From positions 1 to 64,000 of the forward strand of contig NZ_JYON01000011.1 of NCBI RefSeq assembly GCF_000952155.1: a DNA stretch of 64,000 nt, given 5' to 3'. Below, in pieces: positions 52,248 through 60,800 of the stretch. This DNA is from Aliterella atlantica CENA595 (GTDB taxonomy: Bacteria > Cyanobacteriota > Cyanobacteriia > Cyanobacteriales > Chroococcidiopsidaceae). Below the pieces are notes generated by a model. It saw nothing but the letters and a program-made list of their open reading frames with translations. It had not been told where the DNA came from and did not search any database. The number at the start of each line of letters is the position of its first letter. Positions within the stretch are counted from its first letter, which is position 1. The position numbers and the translations under genes are program-made.

Positions 52248-52261
52248 ACTGGTCACTGGTC
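52248..52261. repeat. ACTGGTC two-copy array
   Basis: Two perfect copies with the recurring borders TTTAACTGGTC and CACTGTTAAA, 53 bp before the phosphatase start. Confidence 0.8.
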
Positions 52262-52314
52262 ACTGTTAAAAGTTATTTGCCCTGCAAAACGGCAATAGAG
52301 GAGTTATTTAGATC

Positions 52315-54390
52315 GTGCTGATTTGTCCCCAGTGTCAGTTTGACAATCCAGACAATAACAAATTCTGCCAAAATTGCGGCAAATCTTTGAGCTTCAAGAT
52401 TTGTCCTCAATGTAGCGATCGCGTAGCTGTAAATCAATATGAGTGTGACAACTGCGGGACGAAAACAGGCGTAGTTTGGCGAGCAATAATCGCTCAAGTG
52501 CTAAACCGCAATACTTTAGCAGTCACTAATGATGTTGAAATCTCAGAGACAACTGAGGATAGCACTGTTAATAATGCTGAAGTACGGCAGATTGAAGCTA
52601 GCACCGATCCAGAAGTAAATAACAATGACGCTGAAGTACGGCAGATTGAAGCTAGCACTGTTAATGATGCTGAAGTATCTCGGACTATTGAAGCTCGAAT
52701 TACGAATTACGAATTACGAATTACGAATTACGAAGTTAATGATGCCCAAATACCGCTAACAGTGGGCTCGTATTTAGATCCCCAACAGCGCTATCAGGTA
52801 ATTGAGCTTTTACCGCAGCTAGATCCAAACCAATGGCAATGTAAAGTGTTAGATTGCCAGCCGTTTCAAATCTCGTTAATAAGGGCAGATACTAGCGGCA
52901 AAATAGAGTTGCCAGAACTTGCCAAAACTTATATAACTTTGCACTCGCAGTTAGGCGAAAAAATCCCTACCGTTCATGAGGCTTGGCAGCTTGATAACAA
53001 GCAGATAGTATTGATTAGCGATCGCTCTTTCGATCGGCAAATCAGTGAGGCGTGGCACGATAATCAAACTACACCAGTCCAAATTTGGCAGTGGTTGTCT
53101 GATATGACTGAATTATGGGCAGTATTAACGCCCTGGAATTTACGCCGAAGCGTGCTTGAACTTGCTAACGTGCAAGTCAACGCCAAAGGAGTTCTAGGAC
53201 TGCAATGCCTGTATGTTGAAGCTACAGACCGCACCTTAACATTACAAAACTTAGGATCAGTTTGGCAGCAGTTATTTCAAGAGTCGCAACGTACCAAAGT
53301 TGGGGCTTTAGTAGACCTGCTAGCAGACTTACATCTAGGTAAAATTGAAGTAGTAGAAGATTTGCGATCGCGTCTAGAAATAGTAGCGAACGAACTCCAA
53401 GCTGCTGGGATTACGCCACCCGTTTCATCTGTGGATTCAGGCAGCCCACAAGCCGATATAACTACAAGTTATCAGCCTGCGCCCACTATTTTACAAACTA
53501 ATGAATCACCAAGTACATTTATGCAGATTGATGACACGCCAACTATTGTTTTGCCCATGCAGTTGGTCAGCTTAGACGATGCTGGTCTTACTGATGTGGG
53601 CGGTCAGCGCCAGCACAATGAAGATTGTTTTGGCATTGAAACAGCGATTAATAAATTAGAATTTCCTAAAGGCAGAAATATTCAGGCAAGGGGCTTATAT
53701 ATTCTCTGCGATGGGATGGGCGGACACGCTGGGGGTGAAGTTGCAAGTAGCATGGCGGTACGCACGCTACAGCAATACTTTCAAACTCATTGGCAATCGT
53801 CGCAATTACCTAGCGAAGAAAGCATCCGCGAAGCCGTACAGCTAGCAAATAAAGCAATTTACGATGCCAACCAACAAGATTCGCGTTCTGGTGTGGGGCG
53901 GATGGGGACTACTTTAGTGTTGGTATTGTTGCAAGACAATCAAGTAGCAGTCGCTCATGTCGGCGATAGCCGTTTGTATCGCTTGAGTCGCAAACAAGGT
54001 TTGGAGCAAGTAACGTTAGATCACGAGGTGGGACAAAGAGAAATTTTGCGCGGCGTAGAACCTGCGATCGCTTATGCTCGTCCTGATGCGTATCAACTTA
54101 CTCAAGCTTTGGGACCGCGCGATGAAAACTACATTCACCCAGACGTGCAGTTTCTCGAACTCAACGAAGATACTCTGCTAGTTTTGGCTTCTGATGGGCT
54201 GTCTGACAATAATTTAATCGAACATTATTGGCAAACTCATTTAGATCCGCTTTTAAGTTCTAGTAGCAATTTAGAGCAAGGGGTCAACGCTTTAATCGAT
54301 CTGGCAAATCAGTACAACGGACATGACAATATTACGGCGGTTGTCATCCGAGCAAAAGTGGCTCCGAAACAACAAGCGCCCCAAGTTTAA
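52315..54390 (+). CDS. PP2C-type Ser/Thr phosphatase with zinc ribbon and pseudokinase-like middle
   Basis: 691 residues from GTG 52315. Residues 4-50 are a double zinc ribbon (CPQC, CQNC, CPQC, CDNC). A linker (about 80-150) is made of repeats, including AEVRQIEAST twice and RITNYEL twice. Residues about 155-370 resemble a degenerate kinase (YQVIELLPQLD, LRRSVLELANVQVNAKG) without HRD or DFG motifs. The PP2C domain (about 425-690) is intact: QRQHNEDCFG, LCDGMGGHAGGEVA, RMGTTLVLVLL, AHVGDSRLYRL, LLVLASDGLSDN and GHDNITAVVI. It likely dephosphorylates proteins phosphorylated by the next gene's kinase. The gene ends 23 bp before that kinase. Confidence 0.93.
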   Translation: MLICPQCQFDNPDNNKFCQNCGKSLSFKICPQCSDRVAVNQYECDNCGTKTGVVWRAIIAQVLNRNTLAVTNDVEISETTEDSTVNNAEVRQIEASTDPEVNNNDAEVRQIEASTVNDAEVSRTIEARITNYELRITNYEVNDAQIPLTVGSYLDPQQRYQVIELLPQLDPNQWQCKVLDCQPFQISLIRADTSGKIELPELAKTYITLHSQLGEKIPTVHEAWQLDNKQIVLISDRSFDRQISEAWHDNQTTPVQIWQWLSDMTELWAVLTPWNLRRSVLELANVQVNAKGVLGLQCLYVEATDRTLTLQNLGSVWQQLFQESQRTKVGALVDLLADLHLGKIEVVEDLRSRLEIVANELQAAGITPPVSSVDSGSPQADITTSYQPAPTILQTNESPSTFMQIDDTPTIVLPMQLVSLDDAGLTDVGGQRQHNEDCFGIETAINKLEFPKGRNIQARGLYILCDGMGGHAGGEVASSMAVRTLQQYFQTHWQSSQLPSEESIREAVQLANKAIYDANQQDSRSGVGRMGTTLVLVLLQDNQVAVAHVGDSRLYRLSRKQGLEQVTLDHEVGQREILRGVEPAIAYARPDAYQLTQALGPRDENYIHPDVQFLELNEDTLLVLASDGLSDNNLIEHYWQTHLDPLLSSSSNLEQGVNALIDLANQYNGHDNITAVVIRAKVAPKQQAPQV
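52696..52730 (+). repeat. CGAATTA heptamer array inside the phosphatase coding sequence
   Basis: Five tandem copies of CGAATTA followed by CGAA. Because 7 is not a multiple of 3, the frame rotates and the protein shows a 7-residue repeat (RITNYEL). Gain or loss of one copy would shift the frame and truncate the phosphatase. Confidence 0.9.
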
Positions 54391-54413
54391 ATAAATTCTT
54401 TTGCGCTAATAAT

Positions 54414-55613
54414 GTGGTTACGCTGTCTTTATTACATCCACACCAAAACAATGCCCTCAAGCAGTGGAAGTTTGAGGACGAATCTGTAATTAGAATCGGT
54501 CGTTCGCCAGATAATGACGTAATTTTGACTGAGCCTTTGGTATCGCGGCATCATCTAGAACTACGCCAAATTAGTAGCGACTCGTGGCAACTAAGCAATC
54601 AAGGGACTAATGGCACGTTTTTAGATGGCATTTTAGTATCGCAAAGCTTAATTACTGACGGTGCTTTGCTTCAGCTTGCTAAGGGCGGTCCGATCCTGAA
54701 GTTTCAGTTAGATGCGACACCACAACCAGTAGCGAATCTAAATTCTTCTTCCTATTGCCAGCATACAGGCAACCCCCCAGGCAATTTGTTTTGCATTCAC
54801 TGCGGACAACCTTTAACGGTACAAAGGACAGTCCGCCAGTATCAAATTTTGCGAACTTTGGGACAAGGGGGAATGGGGACGACTTATTTGGCGTGGGATG
54901 AGGTGGGTATAATTTCCGGTATGCCGCAACTTTTGGTACTAAAAGAAATGAATGCGGACATGGCAAAAGTTGCTAAAGCGCAAGAATTATTTGAACGTGA
55001 AGCCCGTACGCTGAAGACGCTGCACCATTCAGGGATTCCTAAGTATTACGACTTTTTTTTGGAGGCTGGTAAAAAATACTTGGCAATGGAGTTAATTCAC
55101 GGTCAAGATTTGGAGAAGTTAATTAACGATAAAGGACCTGTAACTCCAGCGCAAGCGATCGCCTGGGCAATCCAGACGTGCGATGTTTTGACTTATATTC
55201 ACAACCAGCAGCCGCCACTGATTCACCGCGATATTAAGCCAGCAAATTTAATGGTGCGGACAGCAGATCGGCAAATAGTTGTATTAGATTTTGGTGCTGT
55301 CAAGGAAATTGGCACTTTTGCGGGGACGCGGATTGGTGCGGAAGGCTATTGCGCCCCCGAACAGGAACGCGGACAGCCTGTAACTCAGTCCGATTTGTAT
55401 GCTATTGGACCGACATTAATATTTCTATTGACTGGCGAGACTCCATTCAAGTTCTTTCGCCAGCGGGGGAGGGGTTATCGCTTCAATATTGAGAGCATAC
55501 CAACGATTACCCCTGAGCTAAGAGAGGTAATCGATCGCGCAACCGAACCCTTACCAGGCGATCGCTATTCTAGTGCCAAGGAACTAGCAAAAGCTTTAGC
55601 TACTTGCCTATAA
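54414..55613 (+). CDS. FHA-domain Ser/Thr protein kinase
   Basis: 399 residues from a GTG start. FHA domain at about 1-95 (RIGRSPDNDVILTEPLVSRHH), phosphothreonine-binding; a zinc ribbon at about 118-140 (CQHTGNPPGNLFCIHCGQ); then a Hanks-type kinase domain (about 145-399): glycine loop GQGGMGTTY, lysine in LLVLKEMN, catalytic HRDIKPANLM, DFGAVKEIG and APEQERG. All catalytic residues are present. The FHA domain probably reads its own or a partner's phosphorylation. The 23-bp spacing from the PP2C phosphatase suggests an operon with opposed activities. Confidence 0.93.
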   Translation: MVTLSLLHPHQNNALKQWKFEDESVIRIGRSPDNDVILTEPLVSRHHLELRQISSDSWQLSNQGTNGTFLDGILVSQSLITDGALLQLAKGGPILKFQLDATPQPVANLNSSSYCQHTGNPPGNLFCIHCGQPLTVQRTVRQYQILRTLGQGGMGTTYLAWDEVGIISGMPQLLVLKEMNADMAKVAKAQELFEREARTLKTLHHSGIPKYYDFFLEAGKKYLAMELIHGQDLEKLINDKGPVTPAQAIAWAIQTCDVLTYIHNQQPPLIHRDIKPANLMVRTADRQIVVLDFGAVKEIGTFAGTRIGAEGYCAPEQERGQPVTQSDLYAIGPTLIFLLTGETPFKFFRQRGRGYRFNIESIPTITPELREVIDRATEPLPGDRYSSAKELAKALATCL

Positions 55614-55649
55614 ACTGCAATTCGTAATTCATAGTTAACGCATCAATTA

Positions 55650-55670
55650 CGAATTACGAATTACGAATTA
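55650..55670. repeat. CGAATTA heptamer array (three copies)
   Basis: Three copies of CGAATTA, two bases before the minus-strand DUF4327 stop codon (55673-55675). The same heptamer is expanded in the phosphatase gene 3 kb away. Confidence 0.85.
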
Positions 55671-55672
55671 TG

Positions 55673-55891
55673 TTAGTCGTCGTCCCAGTTCTCGACTTCT
55701 AGTAAGTCGCAAATTGGGTCTTGCGTAGCAAAGCCAAAGTCTAGTAGTTCTTTTTTCCAGTAAGACCATTCGCTGCCATACAACAGAGCAATTTTGCTAA
55801 TGCTGTCTGTAGGCTTAACGATCTTCGAGTCTACAAGTGAACGGACGTGCCGTTGCAACTTCACCATTGGGTGAATAACTTGTTGAGCCAT
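55673..55891 (-). CDS. DUF4327 family small protein
   Basis: 72 residues, soluble and acidic at the C-terminus. Conserved blocks HPMVKLQRHVRSLVDSKIVK, ISKIALLYGSEWSYWKKELLDFGF and DPICDLLEVENWDDD fit the cyanobacterial DUF4327 family as I remember it. No known function. It is transcribed convergently with the kinase operon. Confidence 0.7.
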   Translation of the reverse strand: MAQQVIHPMVKLQRHVRSLVDSKIVKPTDSISKIALLYGSEWSYWKKELLDFGFATQDPICDLLEVENWDDD

Positions 55892-56060
55892 AAATTAAAT
55901 TAAATTCCGATTGAATTGGACAAATGTTTGTCTGAAAGCGTGTCCCCTATTTAGGTGGTGTTTCTGGGATCGCATTTCGTCTCTTTCAGAGTATCACACG
56001 CGATCGCATTTGGAACCTGGGGTGCGGAAATTACTACTTTAGAGTGAGTTGAGGTTTATT

Positions 56061-56861
56061 TTAATCTTTTTTCGGGGGTTGCACCTTTAATTGTCCATCT
56101 GGGGTAATTGACACTTTGCCGCCTAAAGCTTGGATGCGACTAATTGCGATTTTGCGTACGCGATCGTCAAAAGCATTATTTAATACTAAACTCCATGCAC
56201 TAACTTGAGCAGATTTACTATTGGGGTTTTTCGCCAAAAATTGAGCGGTTTGATAAGAAAGTTGGGAGATGTATTTACTATCTTTATCGGAATATGTATC
56301 TGCCCACTTGCCTGCTGTCTCAAAAGATTGCCTTGCAGCTTGGCTATCACCGAGAAATAGTAACTCATCTGTTCCCTTGTAGCGCCAGATATAATAAGAA
56401 TTTTTGGGAACTTGGGGAGAAAGAGACTTTAAGCCTTTTTCCATTAGTGCTACTGTTCTTTCTGGCATTCCTGCATATAAGGTTGTACTGCTAGACAGGA
56501 AACGATAAGCATCTAAAAAATAGGGATCGCGGTTTATAATTACTTCAAAATATTCGGGGCTAAGAGCATATCCAGTTTTAGCACGAGCTTCATCATCGCC
56601 AAAGTAGGGAGCAAAATTAATAAAAGTATAGTCTGCAATTATATTTCTAAACCCAAAGCTAGGAAGCTTTTGCAATACAGTCAAGCGGATTCTTTCTGAC
56701 TCTAAGTCTTTATTGAGATCTGCAACTGAATCAGTTTGAGCTTTGTTAGCTAATTCCTTTAATAGAGGCAGTTGTAAAACGACAATTACTCCGATGGATA
56801 GCACCGCTACTATAGATACAGATATTAATTGCTTTAGAGATTGACGAGATGTGGCAAACAT
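56061..56861 (-). CDS. Hypothetical membrane-anchored helical-repeat protein
   Basis: 266 residues. A signal anchor lies at about 13-33 (ISVSIVAVLSIGVIVVLQL). The remainder is helical and could form TPR-like pairs (about 90-240: YFEVIINRDPYFLDAYRFLSS, TDELLFLGDSQAARQSFETAGKWA), with a polar C-terminal tail. It would sit in the periplasm or thylakoid lumen. I do not recognise the family. The neighbouring genes give no clear hint. Confidence 0.7.
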   Translation of the reverse strand: MFATSRQSLKQLISVSIVAVLSIGVIVVLQLPLLKELANKAQTDSVADLNKDLESERIRLTVLQKLPSFGFRNIIADYTFINFAPYFGDDEARAKTGYALSPEYFEVIINRDPYFLDAYRFLSSSTTLYAGMPERTVALMEKGLKSLSPQVPKNSYYIWRYKGTDELLFLGDSQAARQSFETAGKWADTYSDKDSKYISQLSYQTAQFLAKNPNSKSAQVSAWSLVLNNAFDDRVRKIAISRIQALGGKVSITPDGQLKVQPPKKD

Positions 56862-57443
56862 CTTTATTACAGTTTGTAGGAAGATTGATTGATATGTTAT
56901 TGAAATATATTTTGTGGCTATTAAGTTAAAGTTTCTTAAACTGATATAAATATTAATTGTAGCTTTTTATCATATATCGGTACAAGTCAGTATTGCAGCC
57001 TTTTCGCGATCGCAAGTTCGTTTACGTAACTCGTCTTGGAGATTGGCGACGCGAACAGGGGTTTTCCGTAGTCTAAAAGGCAAAGACCTTAATTCTGCCA
57101 CTGTATATTTACTGAAATAAAACAGCGAGTAATCAAATATTTGGTTAATATCTCAGTAAAATTTCGCTTGGATACTGAGTAGAGGTGTTTTTAAATATTT
57201 TTGTAAGTTTTTGAACGGGACTATAGCAATTTTAAATCAGTTGTAAAAAGCGTTCTGGGTTTCGCCCCCTAACCCCCAACCTTGGGGGGACAAGACTCTT
57301 AGCCCCCAGATTTGGGGGTTGGGGGCTATAGATATTTCATAACTCAAATAGGATTGCTATATCTGAAAATGCTATACAAGAAATTGAGATGAGGCGATCG
57401 CTACTTAATAGGAAATGGGTAGGTTAAACATAATCCCTTTAAA
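56862..57443. other. Intergenic region with a MITE-like element
   Basis: About 580 bp. The first 360 bp hold only AT-rich sequence and one HIP1 site near 57005; a short open stretch near 57000-57080 has no start or homologue that I recognise. The rest is the palindromic element at 57222-57361 and an 80-bp leader. Confidence 0.5.
57222..57361. mobile_element. MITE-like element with 9-bp terminal inverted repeats
   Basis: Ends TATAGCAAT and ATTGCTATA form perfect 9-bp terminal inverted repeats of a 140-bp element. The interior contains C-rich and G-rich runs (CCCCCTAACCCCC, GGGGGTTGGGGGC) that pair into long hairpins. No coding sequence. Sequences with this C/G-rich hairpin recur in cyanobacterial genomes, and the ends suggest mobilisation in trans by a transposase, which is not present here. 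Confidence 0.65.
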
Positions 57444-57866
57444 ATGCCCAGCGATCAAAACACTATGTCTACTAAACCTATCCACCGGATTTTCCTTTTA
57501 GTATCAATTGTTTCTTTCTTCGGCTCTACTGCATTAGCAGCCGTACGAGCCATCAATAATGCACCACAGCCATCCAGAGAAAATACTAATGTAGAAAGTT
57601 CATCTGTTGAAGCGCAAAGACAATTACAAGCCGATCGATTGCAACTGAAAGAACGAGAGCAAGGGTACAAAATAGTTCTATAGCAAGAACAAAATAATCG
57701 GGTAGCACTAGAGGGATTGGTAGAAGTTAGTCTCCAGATGCAGAATGCTAAAGGTGCAATTGCGCCACTAAAGAAGCTGACACAACTCTATCCTAATCAG
57801 CCTAAGTATAAAACTTTGCTAGGTCAGGTGGAGAAGCAGGTTAGTGAGGGTAAGGGCGATCGCTAG
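57444..57866 (+). pseudogene. TPR-like exported protein gene interrupted by an in-frame TAG
   Basis: The first 79 codons encode a hydrophobic segment (IFLLVSIVSFFGSTALAAV) and a Gln-rich linker, then stop at TAG 57681-57683. In the same frame, 60 further codons without another stop continue as QEQNNRVALEGLVEVSLQ, KGAIAPLKKLTQLYPNQ and YKTLLGQVEKQV, clearly the second half of a TPR motif, and end at TAG 57864-57866. The 141-codon frame is intact except for this one codon, likely from a C-to-T change (CAG to TAG). Either a recent nonsense mutation or a suppressed stop is possible. The neighbour downstream starts 20 bp later. Confidence 0.75.
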
Positions 57867-57886
57867 AGAAAACCGCTATAAATGGA

Positions 57887-60800
57887 ATGTTATGTATGAA
57901 TAATCTTGATAATTCTGAACTTAATAGTTTGATTCCTGCTGAGATTAAGAATGATGAGTTTTATATAGCTCTTCAAAAGATAGCTGAAGAAGAAAATATC
58001 AAAACTGTTTTAGAAATTGGTTCATCTTCAGGTGAAGGAAGTACCGAAGCAATTGTAACTGGTTTAAGGCAAAACCCTCACAAGCCAATACTATTTTGTA
58101 TGGAGATTTCAAAAACTAGATTTGCTGAACTAGAAAATCGTTATACCAATGACTCTTTTGTCAAGTGCTATAACGTTTCATCAGTTGCTCTAGAGCAGTT
58201 TCCTAGCGAGAACGAAGTTACTAAGTTTTACAATAATAATCAAACTAGCCTAAACCATTATCCACTTGATAGAGTTTTAGGCTGGCTACAGCAGGACATT
58301 GATTATGTAAAAAGCTCTGGAGTAATGAGTAACGGAATTACTAAAATAAAACAAGAAAATAACATTAATGTTTTCGATCTTGTATTAATCGATGGTTCTG
58401 AATTTACAGGCATTGCCGAATTAAATGAATTATATGGAGCTAAAATAATTTGTTTAGATGATATTAACACTTTTAAAAATTATCAAAACTATCAAAAACT
58501 ACTTGTAGATAAAAACTATGTATTGGTAGCTCAAAACTTTTTTGTACGTAATGGATATTCTATATTTAAAAAGTCTTCTAAAGTAGAAGATTATTATTTT
58601 GAGTATGAAGCATCTGAGCAACTACTTGTTAGAAAGCTTGTTCAGCCAGGAATGACCGTTTTTGATGTTGGAGCAAACATTGGTAATTATTCACTATTAT
58701 TAAGCAAACTTGTTGGAATTTCAGGGAAAGTATATTCATTTGAACCAGCATCCAGTACGTTTCAAAAACTACAAGAAAGAATTATTCAATCAGAGTATAA
58801 TAATATACACTCTTGCCAAAAAGCAGTTTATTCGGAGAACAAAAATCTTAATTTTAATGAGTTTCCAGACGATTACTCTGTTTGGAATAGTATTGGTAAG
58901 CCTAAAATGGCAAATCCAAACGGTTCTGGAGATTACATACCTATTATTAAAACAGAATTAGTTGAAGCAATTACACTTGATTCTTTTTGTCAAGAACAAA
59001 ATATCCAAAAGATTGACTATTTAAAACTTGATGTAGAAGGAGCAGAGAGTGATAGTCTTCAAGGTGCAATAGGTTTACTGAAAGCAAAAGCTATTAGCTT
59101 CTTACAGTTTGAAATTTCCTCAAAAATGTTAGAGGGTTTAAATCGTGAAGCCAAAAGCACTTTTGATATTTTAATTGAAAATGGATATGAATGTCACCAA
59201 ATATTATCAAATGGTGATATTGGAAAAGAAGTAATAAATTCAGACTCTTTTTATGAAAACTATATAGCTTTTCCTTCAGTACCAGTACACTTTTTAACGA
59301 TCGTACTCAATGGAGAACCATTTATACGCTATCATGTTGAAGTCTTCAAACAACTACCTTTTAAATGGCATTGGCATATTGTTGAAGGCGTAGCGGAATT
59401 AAGGCACGATACAGCTTGGAGTCTTCAGTTAGGTGGAAGAATTACAGATGAACTTCATTGCAATGGGCGTAGTTGTGATGGAACAACAGAATACTTAGAT
59501 GAATTAGTAAAACAATATCCAGAAAAAATTACAATTTATCGTCAACCACAAGGTACTTTCTGGGACGGCAAACGTGAAATGGTAAATGCGCCGCTATCAA
59601 ACATTAATGAAGAATGTTTGCTGTGGCAAGTAGATACAGATGAATTATGGACAGTCGAGCAGATTTGTACTGCACGACTAATGTTTATTAATAATCCTGA
59701 TAAAACAGCGGCTTTCTACTGGTGCTGGTACTTTGTTGGTAAAGACTTAATTATTAGCACTCGTAACTGTTATACTCAAAATCCTCAACAAGAGTGGCTA
59801 AGAACTTGGAGATATAAACCAGGTTCAGTTTGGGTAGCACATGAGCCTCCTGGACTAGCTGAACCTTTACCAAACGGACAATGGCAGGATATAGCAGCAA
59901 TGAATCCTTTTACGCATGAAGAAACAGAAAAGCAAGGTTTAATATTCCAACATTTTGCCTATGTAACACCAGAACAATTGCGCTTTAAAGAGCAATACTA
60001 TGGTTATAAAAATGCAGTAAATCAGTGGAATCAACTGCAAGAACAATCTCACTTTCCTGTTTTGTTACGTGAATATTTTTCTTGGGTACAAGACATAACT
60101 CAAGTGGATGAGGCAAGTGCTTACGGTGTAGTGCCACTTGCACAAAAGCAAGACAGTAGCGAAGATTGGCGGTTCTTGCAATTAGAAGAGTTATACAGAC
60201 AATCTGTACAGATGAAAAAGCCGTCTCCAACTATCATTGTTGATGGTGTTTTTTTTCAACTTTATAAAACTGGTATTGCTCGTGTTTGGCAATCTTTGCT
60301 GCAAGAATGGGTAAACAACGGTTTTGCTAAACATATTGTAATTTTGGATCGGGTCGGCACTGCTCCACCAATAGCTGGTATTAAATATCGCAGCGTGCCA
60401 GCTTATGATTACGGTAACACTGATACCGATCGCGAAATGCTTCAGCAAGTGTGTGACGAGGAAGGCGCTGATTTATTTATCTCTAGTTACTACACTACAC
60501 CTCTATCAACGCCATCTGTTTTTGCAGCATACGATATGATTCCTGAACTCATAGGATGGGATTTAAATCATCCTATGTGGCGAGAGAAACATTACGGTAT
60601 CCAAAATGCTGCTGCTTATATTGCAATTTCAGAAAATACAGCGCGTGACCTAGTAAAAGTTTTTCCAGAAATTGCATTAGAGTCAGTAACCGTTGCAAAA
60701 TGCGGGATCGAGCGTAAAGTATTCTCACCCGCAAACTCGGAAATTATTAATCAATTTAAAACTAAGTATGGTATTTCAAAACCATATTTTATTTTAGTAG

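Noticed and set aside
58710..58961. Nested open frame within the fusion gene
   Set aside because: Out-of-frame shadow inside the FkbM domain.
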